Made by a program: the position numbers and the translations under genes
DNA from: Thuidium tamariscinum
Taxonomy: Eukaryota; Streptophyta; Bryopsida; Hypnales; Thuidiaceae
Reading direction: 5' to 3'
Assembly: GCA_947034885.2 (NCBI GenBank)
Contig: OX344753.2
Coordinates: 16,182,001 to 16,246,000, forward strand
Length of the DNA: 64,000 nt
The notes under the pieces: model-generated
Database searches by the model: none
Told to the model about the DNA's origin: nothing
Seen by the model: only the letters and a program-made list of their open reading frames with translations
In this document: positions 34,223-46,698 of the stretch, piece after piece
Layout: each line of letters opens with the position of its first letter
Position numbering within the stretch: the first letter of the stretch is position 1

Positions 34223-35048
34223 TTCAAACTTGACCGGGCGCTTATTAAGCATACAAAAACCTATCCTAATTTTTAGTGAGATTTTACCGCATCATACGTA
34301 ATTTCTATGATTTTACGAACATTTCTATGTGCGGTTGACTTCCCATGGAGTCAACGTGGAATTTCGGAAAAATCCGAAATAAATTGGGTAACATCTAGGG
34401 CACTCCTAGATTCTTGGTGTAAGTCCCACGCAACCTTGCACCTTTCTAATTTTAGTAATTTGGAATTACTTTGCCCAATTGGACAATTTAATTCCCGATG
34501 CCCGGGAATCTTGGACAATTGTTTGATTCTTGTTCGCTCTTGGCATGCTCCTACCCTTGGAACACCTCTCTGTAATCTTCAATCTCCAATCCTCCATCTT
34601 TTGCCTTATGAAATTCAAACTCTCCAAATCCATTGTAGTGGTTTTACCTTTAAATCCAATTTATTCCAAAATTGAACTTAAGCCCTGGTAACTCTCCCAT
34701 GCTCGTAGTAGACTCTTCTAGCTTAGTCAGTATGTCGTGTGCATCCTTAAAAGGTTGACTTTGCACAGACAATTGTTAGGACTGACTAACTCTCTATTCC
34801 TTATTTCTCTCGGAATTACTAATTCTTCACATATACTTGCTTTGGAGACTTAGAATGATTCAAATTTCTAGTATTAGGAATTTTCCACCATCTAAGTTGG
34901 TTTTCCACCATTTTGGCATAGACTGACACCAAAACTCCCTCAACACTCTTTTTATACCTTTTTCTTGAATATTTCAACTAATTTTCGCTATTTAATCGCG
35001 AAAAATGGACCCAAAGTCCTGAGTGCCATCTCGAGGGCTTACACATGT

Positions 35049-35939
35049 GTAGTGCTTTGATATCTAATATGTGTCCATATGTGATTGGTTTAGGTGACAT
35101 GAAGAAAATATAATGATTGAATATTCAATTGGTTGAAGTAATTATTTATTTGCTTAGTCTATATTTTGGTTATTTTTTTGTTCTATTAGATGTGTAATTT
35201 GAATATCTCAGATCTTTTTGTTTTTGTCAAAAGTTGCTAGATAATTGATTTTGAATGTATTTTCTTTTTGTCTATTTACTTATACTAAGAAATTGGAGTA
35301 AGATTGTTGTATTGTCTTCCTTCTTCTTCAATTTCAATAATAAGTAGTAGATATATTAGAATAAGGCGGAGAAGGGGACCATAATCATTCTTTTTTCATT
35401 TTTCATTTTTGGCCCTAATAATTTGTTGCAGTAAGTTGTGGCTATTGATTCTAATTTTTATGCATCTTGTTTATATATGAGAAGTCAATGAAATATAATT
35501 ATTAAAATATTCTATTTTCTTTTGAGATTATCTCTTTATATTTATTTTGCCATAGAGACATTGCTTGTATTAATTGAATTTTTGAAAATGATTAGATTTT
35601 GAAAGGAACAAATACATTTTTTAAAGTTTCCTTAAAAAATATTCATTGGACACTTTCATTCCTTTGGAGTAAGTACAAAGTTGAAATGTTGGTTATAGGT
35701 ACTTCCCCAAAGGATTAAGGTGAATCCACTACATTTCCTAGCCAAAGATAAATGTTAAAATTACCCCTATTTTGTCGTCATTTATTTTATATTTCTTGGC
35801 CTTACAAACCTAATTTGGGTCCTCTAATATTGAAAAAAAATTCATGAATTTCCAAAATTTCCAAAATTTATTATGTGTCAAAAATAAATAATTGTAATGT
35901 ACTGCCAAGGCTTTTTCAAAGGTGTGATCAATCCATTCC
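35049..35939. other. AT-rich intergenic stretch
   Basis: Nothing recognisable lies between the LTR-type element and the palindrome. Confidence 0.45.
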
Positions 35940-36687
35940 TTAACCCCTAAATGCCTAAGCCATGTTTTTTGGCATTATAATTTTTTTGGGAAGTTCACTA
36001 TGAATGGAGTTTTTATTTTTTTTCTTTGAAATTTTCAAATAACATGTGTCCGAGGAGTAGCTTCAAGGCTCAACAATTTCCATAACTTTTGACTTTGTGG
36101 TTAAGAAGTTATGGTATGATATGTCATTTTGTTTGAAGTGAGGGCAGCCCGGGCAGCTGAAAAAATTTCTTTAAAAAAACTTCTTTTTCAAAAGTGAAAT
36201 TTCAAATTGATTCTTTAGGTTTTTACAGCCATTGGAAGTTTTGTTTCATCCCATTTGGATTAAAGAGTCAAAAGTTATGAGGAATTTTAGTTTGCGGGTA
36301 GGTATGGAGTTTTCGAATTCCATACCTACCCGCAAACTAAAATTCCTCATAACTTTTGACTCGTGAATCCAAATGGAATGATCCAAAGCTTCCCATGTCT
36401 GTAAAAACCTAAAGAATCAATTTGAAATTTCACTTTTGAAAAAGAAGTCTTTTAAAAAAAGTTTTTTCAGCTGCCCGGGCTGCCCTCACTTCAAACAAAA
36501 TGACATATCATGCCATAACTTCTTAACCACAAAGTCAAAAGTTACGGAAATTGTTGGGCCTTGAAGCTACTCCTTGGACACATGTTGTGTGAAAATTTCA
36601 AAGAAAAAAAAATAAAAACTCCATTCGTAGTGAGCTGCCCCAAAAAATTATAATGCCAAAAAACACAGCTTAGCATTTAGGGGTTAA
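35940..36687. repeat. 748-bp near-perfect palindrome (fold-back element, family E copy 1)
   Basis: It starts TTAACCCCTAAATGC and ends GCATTTAGGGGTTAA. The arms of about 370 bp match closely throughout, for example AGCCCGGGCAGCTG against CAGCTGCCCGGGCT and TTTGCGGGTAGGTATGGA against its complement at 36319. The midpoint between the termini (36313.5) equals the centre of the inner inverted pair, so there is essentially no net length difference between arms. The spacer at the centre is about 10 bp. It is non-coding. Confidence 0.85.
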
Positions 36688-37076
36688 ATTAGGTTGTTTG
36701 TTTTCATTGTCTGATACATTGAAATCTTTTGGATTGCACATCCTTTGATTGCATTCTTAGCACCATGAGAAAGTTCTCTATGAAAAAGGACATAGACTTT
36801 ATTTCATAGCTTTCGGACCGCTTTGATGTGAAAGATTATAAAACTTGGGGTTTGAAATTTCTATAAGTAAATATTTATTTTGAATGTGGCAATGGCACAA
36901 GGCACAAGGGGTGCACATGGATTTTTTTGGGATGTTTGGACATTTTGTGTGAAAGTTATGGATTTTTGAATGATTTTTTAAATCTTATTTTGGGATGTCC
37001 CCCTCCCACATTTCACCTGCAATCCGCACAGAGCCGCTTTCAGACTGCTGCGTGGAAATCCATGAGTAAGGTAAGA

Positions 37077-37397
37077 GGTCCTAAAATGGAGCGGGCATTA
37101 AAATGGTGCCCTATCTTAAATGTACAAATTTTGTACATGTTGCATTTGCATAGCCTTCAACAGTGTATTGACAGTGTACATTTTAGCTAGGGCACCATTT
37201 TAGAGCCCTATGCCCTTCCAACTTCAAAATTTGATAACTAATTCAAAAAAGCTCCAAAATATATGAAACGACTTGGGTTAGATGTCAATTCCACTTGTCT
37301 TTCTAGGAAAATATACTGAAAATTATTTCAAGATATTTCACCTCCCCAAAATTCAGTTTCAGCCCTTAGATGGTCAATTATAGGACCTTCTACCTTA
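37077..37397. mobile_element. MITE, family D copy 2
   Basis: It is bounded by TAAGGTAAGAGGTCCTAAAA and the complementary TATAGGACCTTCTACCTTA. The interior shares AAACGACTTGGGTTAGATG with other D copies, plus an inner hairpin pairing AAAATGGTGCCCTA with TAGGGCACCATTTT. It ends about 590 bp upstream of the P450 start codon. Confidence 0.7.
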
Positions 37398-37987
37398 CAG
37401 TACTTCTTTGGGCAAAAGCCCAAAGAACCGAAGGTCGTGGGCACCTCGCGGTTCCTTCCAGCCGCTTCCGCGTCACCCGGCGTCCCGCTTACCAAGCCTG
37501 GCATCCAGCGTCCTGTCCCTCCCAATACGTGTGTAAACACAGAGCTCCAGAACCCACGCTCTTTACGTGCTTATTCCATCGTCCACTCTACAGTAGAACA
37601 GCTTCCATGTGAAATTGTGAACTTGCCAGGGCAGGTAGAACTTGCCAGGGAGAGCTACAGGAAGAAGTGGGTGATGACACATTTATGTGGACCCGGTGGG
37701 TGGGGAGATGTCGAGTAAGAAAAGCACACGTAACGATTCCTTGAAGTTCGATCAAGCTTCACCAATCGGTGAAACTTCAAACCCTCCTTCTCCGCTCACC
37801 GAGTCGGGCAACACATTCGGTGGGAGCTTCTTGTCTGCCAGCTCTTTTGCTACCGGCCCGGCTCACATTGCGGCTTATAGCTATCATCCTTATGTTTCTG
37901 GACTCACAACAGAATTCTGAGAATTTGAAATGCACCCAATTCGATAGCTGAAGACGTGCAGCTTGTAGTACCCTCAAGAACGTGGAC
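37398..37987 (+). promoter_or_regulatory. Upstream region of the P450 gene (presumed promoter and 5' UTR)
   Basis: GC-richer than the surrounding intergenic DNA and free of repeats, as expected for sequence under gene-linked constraint. Several overlapping open frames of 60-93 codons lie here, with no recognised domain. No convincing TATA box could be assigned. Confidence 0.4.
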
Positions 37988-40900
37988 ATGGAGACGATTG
38001 GGTTGAGTGATCATGGTACTGTAGCTTCTGTGGTGAAGGATTGCGTTGCTGATGAGAAGCTTTGGGTTACGGCTGCCGTCATTGGAGCTGTGATTGTTTT
38101 TACAGTGCTGCAGCGGATTTGTGGAGAGGCGCGGAGGAAGTCGAGCCGAGGAGGGCCTGTGATGTGGCCTGTGTTGGGAACAATCGTGGAGATGCGGCGG
38201 AACTACGACAGAATAAACGACTGGTTTCTGGACTACTTCAGTGAGGAGGTCAAGACGTGGAGATTGAGGACTCCGTACCCACTCAGCCAGAACATGATTG
38301 CCACGGTTGATCCCGTGAATGTGGAATACATTCTCACCAACATTCACAAGTATGGAAAGGTGAGGATCTCAGCAACCTTGCTCACAGAACTGGAAAAATA
38401 TCCTTGTGTCTGGAAATTGGAGAAATTTCCTTGTCTGTCCAAATTTCAATCCTACTGTAGTCTAGTCGGTATCCCATTCTCTCATCACTTGGCATTGGCC
38501 ATGGAATTCTTCCAGCGAAATTCCATAGGTCGGCATTTTGGATTTCTTGTGAGTGGACAGATTCATGAGTTAGGCGAGAATGCAGAGGGGACGAAGCAGA
38601 CCCAGGCCGGCGTTTCAGAGACAAAGGAGCTTTTGTTAGTTAAATCGGTCTTTTCTTGCTAAAGCTCTCCTTCTCTTGTAACTGGATTTTCTTCGACATA
38701 TCGGCATGCTTCTTTTTGTCGATGTGAACCTGCAGGGTGGCACAAGCTTGTCCAGATTGGAGGATTTCTTGGGGTCAGGATTTTTTTTGTCGAATGGAGA
38801 TGTGTGGCGACGCCACCGCAAGATTGCCAGCACAGAATTCTCAACCCGTAAACTCCGAGAGCACAGCAACAGCGTGTTTCGAGAAGATGCAATCAAGCTC
38901 GCCAACGTCTTGAAACAAGCCATGGCTGCCCACAAGTCCGTCGACTTTCAGGTACGAAACATCTGGATTCCAAAATACGTCTACAGACTTGGAAATGCAT
39001 GTTAGGTCAATTTAATAAGAGAGGACGATCTCTGCAGCCAAAAACGGTGGCAGGGAACAAATTTGTAGTCTTCAGCAAGCATTACAATATGAAGTACAGT
39101 TGCAACTCATCATCCATTCTTTAGCAATGGTTTCGTAACGATTCCATACTTCGCTTGAAAAATTATGGCTTATTGCGAACCACTGCAAATGGGCAGAAAA
39201 CTTGTTGCTAACTTTTGGGCATGGAACCAATGTAAATCTATGCCTAAGCTGTTTTGCAAAAACTACTGTAATCTCAAATAGTTGCAAACACATTGCATAC
39301 TGCTGTACTGAAGCATTGCAAAATTGTAAGTAGATTTCTGACGGTCATAATTACAAAACCATTACAAAAACTATTACAATATAAGCTTTCCGTAGTACCA
39401 GTGAAGCTTGTTTCAGACTGTACGTACGATATTTCTCACAAATCTGATACACATGTTTTCGCCTGTGCAGAACTTGGCGCAGCGCATGACTTTAGACAGT
39501 ATTTGCAAAGTGGCGTTCGGCGTGGACTTGGGCGGAATCTCAGCCAGTCTGCCTGACGTTCCGTTCGCCACGGCTTTCGATGCAGCACAACTCCATCTTG
39601 CTAAGCGAATAGTGAATCCACTGTTTCAGATTCAAAAGCTGCTGAACGTCGGTGCAGAGCGCCGCTACCGCAAAGCTATTGACGAGGTCAATCAGTTTGC
39701 GTACAAAATCATAGCCCATCGGCGTGAGGAGATTGCTCAAGCGCACAACGCGGGCCACGAGTTTGTAAGATTAGGACTGATTGCGGGTTTACATTCTATT
39801 CCATTCCATTCATGAGCTGAATCTATCACCCTGGAATTCATTGCAGTTTTTATATATCACAATCTACTGCATGTACAGAATTTATGGAATTGAAGTTGTG
39901 TCTTAATTATTAATGTGCGAATTGATGTAACTCTATGTTTCGGTGCATGTATGCATTGAATCCTTAGGATCGGGAAGATCTACTTTCCAAGTTCATGGCT
40001 CCAGCGCGGAGGGGTGAGGACAACTACAACGACAAGGAATTGCGAGACGCGACGGTGGATTTCTTGCTGGCCGGGAGGGATACCACTGCCACCACTCTCG
40101 CGTGGTTTATGTATGATATGAGCATTCACCCGGAGCTTGGAGAGAGAATCTACAAGGAAGGGGTCGACGTGGTCGGTAAACACTCAGACTTCGAGTCCAT
40201 GGCGAAACATTTGACGCCTGACAACTTGGGCCGCATGCATTATCTGCATGCTGCACTTTCTGAGACTCTGAGGTTACATCCACCAGTGCCCAGGGTACGT
40301 TTGCTCAATCGATTTCTCATTACATCTCCATTTACGAGTCCAGATCGCTGTGTTGTTCACTACGTCAAGATTTAGGGTTTTTAGAGTTTAGGGTTTAGAT
40401 GTGAGTGGGACCTTCGCAACTTACATCAGATCTTTGCGAAATCCAAACGAATTAGGGCATTGTCATGAGCTTAAATCGGTGTGAATGAGCAGAACCCCAA
40501 GACGGCCTTGACGAACGACATGCTCCCTGACGGGACAGTGGTGAAGGAGGGAGATCTCGTGTTTTATGTTCCATACTCCATAGCAAGAATGCCCTTCATC
40601 TGGGGCTCTGATGCTCCGGAGCATAAACCTGAGAGATGGCTGGACTCGGACGGAGTTTTCCACCCTGTGTCTCCATTCAAATTCACTACTTTTCAGGTAC
40701 TAGACCTAATACTGCAAGCCGTGTCCATCAAACGTCTTTCTAAACTTGGAGAATTCGGAAACGTGCTTAGCATTTTCAATTGCATAAATGTCAAAACGAC
40801 GCATGACTGAAGTACTGCCAATTTAAGGAAGTTGGGTGTTTATCAGTGTCACTTTCACAAATGATTGACCGATTGTTGTTGCAGGCGGGGCCTCGCATCT

Positions 40901-41073
40901 GCTTGGGCCGAGATTCTGCATACTTGCAATTGAAAGTAACCCTGTCACTTCTCATTCATTTCTTCGAGTTCCAGGTGGTTCCTGGACAAGAATTGACCTA
41001 CACCACTACCTTGGTCATGCCATTAAAGAACGGGATTCATGTCACAATGTCTCCGAGGTCGGCAGTAAGTTAA
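37988..41073 (+). CDS. Cytochrome P450, CYP704 family-like fatty-acid hydroxylase (6 exons)
   Basis: Predicted 533-residue P450. Exons: 37988-38359, 38736-38951, 39471-39764, 39968-40294, 40493-40696, 40885-41073; every intron is GT-AG and phase 0. A membrane anchor spans residues 25-45, followed by the Pro/Gly hinge GGPVMWPVLG (56-64). The I-helix oxygen-activation motif AGRDTT is at 329-334, the K-helix E-T-L-R at 393-396, PERW at 449-452 and the heme loop FQAGPRICLG with the ligand Cys477. Blocks such as LPDGT, YVPYSIARM and GRDSAYLQLK match CYP704 of the CYP86 clan, ER-bound omega-hydroxylases of long-chain fatty acids used in sporopollenin and cutin. Substrate here is inferred from family only. 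The start is the first ATG after an in-frame TGA at 37949; all motifs are intact. A poly(A)-like AATAAA lies at 41378-41383. Confidence 0.9.
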
Positions 41074-41377
41074 CGGGCAGTATCTCAAGTAGAGGCTGGG
41101 AATCCGAATTGTGCATAGTGTACATCAAGACGTCCAACAAATCAATTCCAAGGATTGCCGTGGACAGGTTTGGTATCCATGGAGGAGAGGAGGCTCAGGG
41201 CAGTACCCAGAATCTTAAGAGTTGACTTATACATATGCTGTTTTTTCAGTTTATTTTTTCGAGTATGTTTTTCTTTCCGTTGTGGACAGACAGACATAGT
41301 CTGAGTATTGTAATGTGTTCTCCTGTACAGTACCGAAACGATTAGAGTCGTTGTGAAGAATTGTTGCGGACATTATC

Positions 41378-41383
41378 AATAAA
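41378..41383 (+). terminator. Candidate poly(A) signal of the P450 gene
   Basis: AATAAA lies about 305 nt past the P450 stop codon, in a plausible 3' UTR position. Assigned on motif and distance alone. Confidence 0.4.
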
Positions 41384-44008
41384 AGTGGGACTATTCTTCT
41401 TCTGCCGTAGGTCATTGAATCTACGCTCATTGCTATCATGTTGATGTAGCTCTTGCAAGTAAGGTAGAACCACCTGTAACCAATCATTGAAGATATTCTA
41501 AACATGATCTGGTGTAGTGTAAACCAAAGCAAATATTTTCATAGGTGCAATGATAGAAATGATGGAAAGTGCAAAAACTATGAATTTTGAAAGGCAAAAA
41601 GTGTGTTGGACCCATTGCCAATATTTAAACTATTCTAACTTGATCATTCAAATAACTACTTTTCCTCTTATTGCTTCCAACTTTTTTGCACACTAACTTT
41701 GGGACATATGTCACGAACTTTTACTCCCAACTTTGAAAAGGAAAAAAACCCATTCTAGTCTTGATTAGAAATACATCAATCTACAAGTTGGCTATGGGAT
41801 GTTGATTGGTTATGGGCACTTTTAGACTGAGTTTAGTTTTTGTGTTATGAGCATTCAAGATAGTATGTTGTTTTCATGGACACCAGTACTTTATTGTTAT
41901 TGTGAAGAGAGTGGTGGGTTCCTCCAAAGGAAACTTCATCTAGTGTAAAGTTGGGGCTTATGTAATTTCTTTATATACTATAAGATTGTTGGATTGGAGA
42001 GAAGGTTTTCATTCTCCATCGCCTTTGGAAGTGCTTTGAATTTGGCCTTAATGGCAATGACTTGTCTCTCTCTCGCATTTATTTATTACCTCACTCAATT
42101 ATAGTTTGTAGTCGAGAGTTTTGTGCTTTATAAGTGTCACTTGTTCACATGCACTATAAATTAAGTAGGTATAAAAAAACTATGGTAGAAATTAGTTTTG
42201 GATATTTTTTTATCAACTTTTGTTATGGTGATGCATCCTATAGATAACTTTCCTATGTTTTGTAGAAAGCTTCATGGTTGTCAAGGTTGAAGGCATCTCA
42301 AAGTCTATTGGATGATGAACAAAGTGCTAATGAGTGATGTATTGTCCAAAGAACTTCTCATTCTTATTTAGAAGTAATGCCCATAACATCATTAAGTACC
42401 ATTCTTTATAATGGATTAACATCAATTTTGTTTAAAAGCAGTATTAACTCTCGAAGAAAATGGAGAACAAGTGTTAGAGTATTTGAAATGTGTGTTAATT
42501 CATACTTGAGGAAACAATTGTACTATATATTGACATGATCTAAGATTAGTTGAGCCATAGATCAAGCAAATTGTCTAATTTTTGGAGAAAAATATTGAAT
42601 TTGTGAGATGTATTCTATAGCCTACTCGATAGCCCATTATATAGACATGTATTTATATTCTTCAATAGGTCTATATACTAAAAAAATCTTATCCAATAGG
42701 ATATATTCTTAATGACTAAAAGGCATGTCTTTTCTTACTCAAAATGAAGTATTGATTCACAAAAGATATATGACAACTCACAATGGATGTTTAGTCATTA
42801 AAGACATGTCACAATATCGGACATCATTTCTACTAGCGAATGTAGTATAATTCACTAAAGCATACTAAAGAGTATAATTCATATGTACCCTAGTTGAAAA
42901 TGTAGTCTAGTTTAATGAAGTGTATAGATTGAGCAAATGCTAACATTGCTATTCGATTGAACTTTGGAGATAATTGAAAGGTAGAAATAGAGCTTGGCTT
43001 GGGCTAATGGTGATTGTGAATTTGAGACTCATTGATAAGTCATACTTTTCCTTATTCGAACTATTTTTAATAATGTAAAACAGCTTATTGTAGTCAAAAT
43101 TAGGAGTTTGCCCTCATGCCATTGCTAAAGATTTTCATTTTTTCCCCCTATATTAAGACAAGTGTGAGAAACTACAAGAACAATCAAAATTATATATTTT
43201 TTGGCAAACTATGAATTTTCTATAAATTTTTGAAGTGGTCAGTCAAAAAGAGTCTTTAGGCTACACTTAAAACAACATGCAATTGTATCCATAATGCTCG
43301 CCTTACTCTTCTAAAGCAATCACAATATTTTCTAATGTTAAATATTTCCTTTAAAAGTCACTTTCTACATCAATTTATAATAAAATAGTTGGGTGTTCCA
43401 AATGAGGTTATTAATCACTCCATTAATGTTTAGATAAGACATTGATTGTAGTTTGAAAAACCATTATGGGTCATTTGACTCCACTCAGCTATTTTACCTT
43501 ACATCCTTTGTGTTTGTCTATAGAAGTCTTAGGCTTGCATTTGAAATGTCAATAAGGTAGCCAACCTGTAGCCAACCCTTTTCCAATCACCCCCTTATTT
43601 CTAAAGTCTAGGTTGTTCTTCTAAGTGTAGGAGGTGGGAGTAACTAGGTCATTGTAATACATTATAGGTTGTTGATTTCCTTTGGATTTCTTGACCAGCC
43701 CATAGTTGGCTAATAAGACAAATCTATATATTGAACATAGGTTTCACAGAATCTCAATGAAAATAAATTCATACAAATTTTTTTATTGACAAAAGAATAT
43801 TTAAATTTTTTCAAATCCATGTAAAATCTATTTCTCTACATGGGATAAAATTTTCCTCCACCAAACCTAGTTAGAAGCTATGTTGAATTCCTTAAGTGGT
43901 CGAAAATGGGTTGTAAGCTTCTAAATTGTGTTAGCAAATTAAAATCTATAACATTTACTTATCCAGTCTATGGTGAAAATTTGCCTTCCCAATTTTGAAT
44001 CAGGCAAG
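41384..44008. other. AT-rich intergenic stretch
   Basis: No gene or defined element was recognised in about 2.6 kb. Confidence 0.45.
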
Positions 44009-44215
44009 TAAGGAAGGAGGTCTATAAATTGACCATTTGAGGATTGAAATTGAATTTGGGGGAGGTGAAATATCTTGAAGTATTTTTGAGAGTATTTTTC
44101 AAAAAAATTTCCTTAAAAGACAAGTGTAATAGGCATCTAACCTAAGTTGTTTCATAGTTTGTTGGAGCTTTGTCTTTGCCATAATAATTATCAAAATTGT
44201 TCAAACTTTGCAAAC
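44009..44215. mobile_element. MITE, family D copy 4 (partial, reverse)
   Basis: It starts TAAGGAAGGAGGTCTATAAA and matches the reverse complement of the right two thirds of the 37077-37397 copy, including GGGGAGGTGAAATATCTTGAA and CATCTAACCTAAGTTGTTTC. The other end cannot be found, so the copy is partial. Confidence 0.55.
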
Positions 44216-45965
44216 AAGCCTAGAAGTCTACATGCCTATCCTAAAGAATTTATCACTATAAAATATAACATTATCCTAAACCCATGGTTATAGGGGACAT
44301 GAGGTCACACAATTTACTATAATAGGAAGTTTTTATAATTGCAAATTAAGATTTTTTTTGGCCTTATTTATTTTTAATGAAATTTTTCCAGGAAAAGGCT
44401 TATTTGGGCTCACCATTCACAAACTTCACGCTCACAGCTCACAAGCTCACTGCTCCATGCTCGAACACTAGCGTCGTTGCTTTTTAGGCCAATATAAAAT
44501 ACACTTGGAAAATGATTTTGGAAACCCCTCCCTTGAAAAGTGTCTTTCTATTAGAAGACCTAGTTTACCAAATTTCACAATGTAATTCTTCCAAAAAGAC
44601 ACTCGATAGTACTAAAAACCACCCAAATTGCATGTGTGACATACATTCAAAATTCAATCCCCCCTACTTTATCATTCTTGGAAAATTTGAAAAAATTCAA
44701 ATAAAATCTTTTATGCTTGAGGAATCTTCATTCCAAATTTCACATCCATTCAATCATTTTTGCAATATTTATGGCATAAAACAACTTCCACATGTAATGT
44801 GTGATACAAAATAGGACAAATATTTCTTGCAATCACCTCATGATTCTTCCATTTGCAGTAGGAGCATCAGATTAATAGGAATGGTAGCAAAGTGAATATG
44901 AAAATTGCATGATTTCTGAAGACAAATCCCATGATACACTTGCTAGAACAAATGGTGACCATGGAATTCAAAATTGGAGCCTAGAGTGTTGCCAGACCTA
45001 TCTCAGGACATGGAGGTTAGTTAGACTTTCTAGATTTCTATTGGTTGCAGCTACTGTAGTGAAAAACCATTGGGGATTCAAGAATGAGGAATCCAATGCA
45101 ATAGGCACTTGTAATGTACGCACTTTTGATTGCAACCACAATTCACTCATCTTTCATTGTTGCCTCTAAGGGCAAAACACCCATTGCCATGCCTGTTCCT
45201 TGCAATGGACAATAGATTCACCTAAATGTGTCAGTAGAGTTTCCTTAATGTGTTCGCCACATGTGTAATTGTAATTTACTGACACAATTGAAGGACACAT
45301 AGGAAAATCTGGTTGACTAAGTGCTGATTTTTGCAGGGTTCAGTTTTGGGGGCACCTATAGGACGGTTTCATAGGTCTAGGGAGCCAACACTTTATAAAT
45401 TTGTAGAAATTACATACTGTAGCCGAAAAATCTAATTTCTTTTTTGAATATTCATGATTTTCACTTGCTAATACTAGAAAAATATCATTTAAAAAAAATG
45501 CTGCCTCCAACTATGCTGAATTCTTTATTTTGACAGTTTTGAGTGTACCCACCTTAGATCGTGTGGGGAGTGGCAATGACAACATGGCAGCTAAGAAACA
45601 ATGTTGCACTTGTTGATGGGACAGTTTAGGGTTGCACGTCCTTGTGCCTCAAGGGGCCACAATATTGAAGACTACATGAATATGATGCAGAAATTGTCAT
45701 TACTCAAATTTTGGAGAAGAAAAGGCAGATCGGTGTAGTTAGAAGTCAAGGGGTCATGAACCTCAATTTTGAATACAGAATGCCAACCCAGAGGCCTTGT
45801 AGAGGTGTGCGGCCCATTTTTGTGCATGATCATCATAACATGTAGGAAATAGTAGCATGCTCATGAATTCTGGATTTATGAGACTCATATACTTTTAATT
45901 TGACACAATGTATTTTCTATTATATTTTTGTTCTCCATGAATTGCCTCGACGCCTTGTGTATTAA
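44216..45965. other. AT-rich intergenic stretch with a lone family F-like end
   Basis: No gene is supported. TTTCTTGCAATCACCTCATG near 44823 looks like a right terminus of family F, but no left partner was found. TGTACCCACCTTAGA near 45543 resembles a family C terminus, also unpaired. Confidence 0.4.
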
Positions 45966-46698
45966 GGTTATTGCAAGAAACATTGTCCATTTTCTATAGT
46001 GTTTTGGAATTAGACACTTTTTTTTTCCAGAGTACTATTTAATTAAAAAAATAATTAAAAATAAAAACAAAAAAATTGGTTCAATATATACACCTCAAAA
46101 AAAAGGTACTCAGTGAAGGAAAAGCTTAGAAAAATTCTCTAAGTAGGAGAATTAGAAAAGTGCAAAATCTCATTAAAATGGGCATATTTATATTTTAATT
46201 TGTAAAAAATAGAAAATTTTATTTTTCTAAAATCTAAAAATTGGCCGTTTGGAAAGAGATGATGGTGATGAGATTTCACGAAAAAAATAATCTTAGCACC
46301 ATCATGAATGTTTAGAAATTGCGTGCAATGGGAGTGTTGTTTGCACTCATGTGGAGGACATAAAATAATATGTTTTTAGATTTCCTTTGTTAAGAATATA
46401 CTTTCCTACTATCCAAATGCATCATGAAAATTTCAGCTTTAAATCATTAAATTTGGAGACTCCTTACGTAATAAAAATCCTAAACCTTAATTTGTGACAA
46501 ATTAACAAAAGTGAATATTAAATATAAAATGATTTTTTTTAATTTAAAAAAATAAAGGATGTCAAAACCATCAAGTTAGAGAGGTCCATGAATAATTTCA
46601 TATTTTTAGATCTTTTTTAATTCAAAATTTATAGTAGAAAAGAATAACGTCATTCCAATTGTAATAGAAAATAGGAGTGGTGTTTCTTGCAATCACCC
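45966..46698. mobile_element. DNA element, family F copy 3
   Basis: It is bounded by GGTTATTGCAAGAAACA and the complementary TGTTTCTTGCAATCACCC, 733 bp apart. Its left interior is the reverse complement of the right interior of copy 1. No open frame resembles a transposase. Confidence 0.6.

Larger units (their letters stand above)
30870..35043. mobile_element. LTR-type element, probably a solo long terminal repeat or non-autonomous element
   Basis: It starts TGTGAGC and ends GCTTACA, with the 5-bp direct repeat CATGT immediately outside both ends (30865-30869 and 35044-35048), the signature of integrase-mediated insertion. It is about 4.17 kb and GC-richer than its surroundings. No second copy of its first few hundred bases is visible internally, so I favour one very long solo LTR; a non-autonomous element with unrecognised internal parts is the alternative. 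A TTATATA core lies near 33459. No gag, protease, reverse transcriptase or integrase motif was recognised, so it appears non-coding. The exact target duplication suggests a moderate rather than ancient age. Confidence 0.6.

Noticed and set aside
34307-34675. 122-codon plus-strand open frame
   Set aside because: It lies inside the non-coding LTR-type element, has no recognisable domain and is of a length expected by chance in moderately GC-rich DNA.
37982-38662. 226-codon open frame starting at GTG
   Set aside because: Only the part from the ATG at 37988 to 38359 is P450 exon 1; the remainder reads through intron 1, as shown by the GTGAGG donor and resumption of the P450 at 38736.
38636-38935. 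Minus-strand open frames over P450 exon 2
   Set aside because: They are antisense shadows of the plus-strand exon, which carries the conserved P450 blocks.
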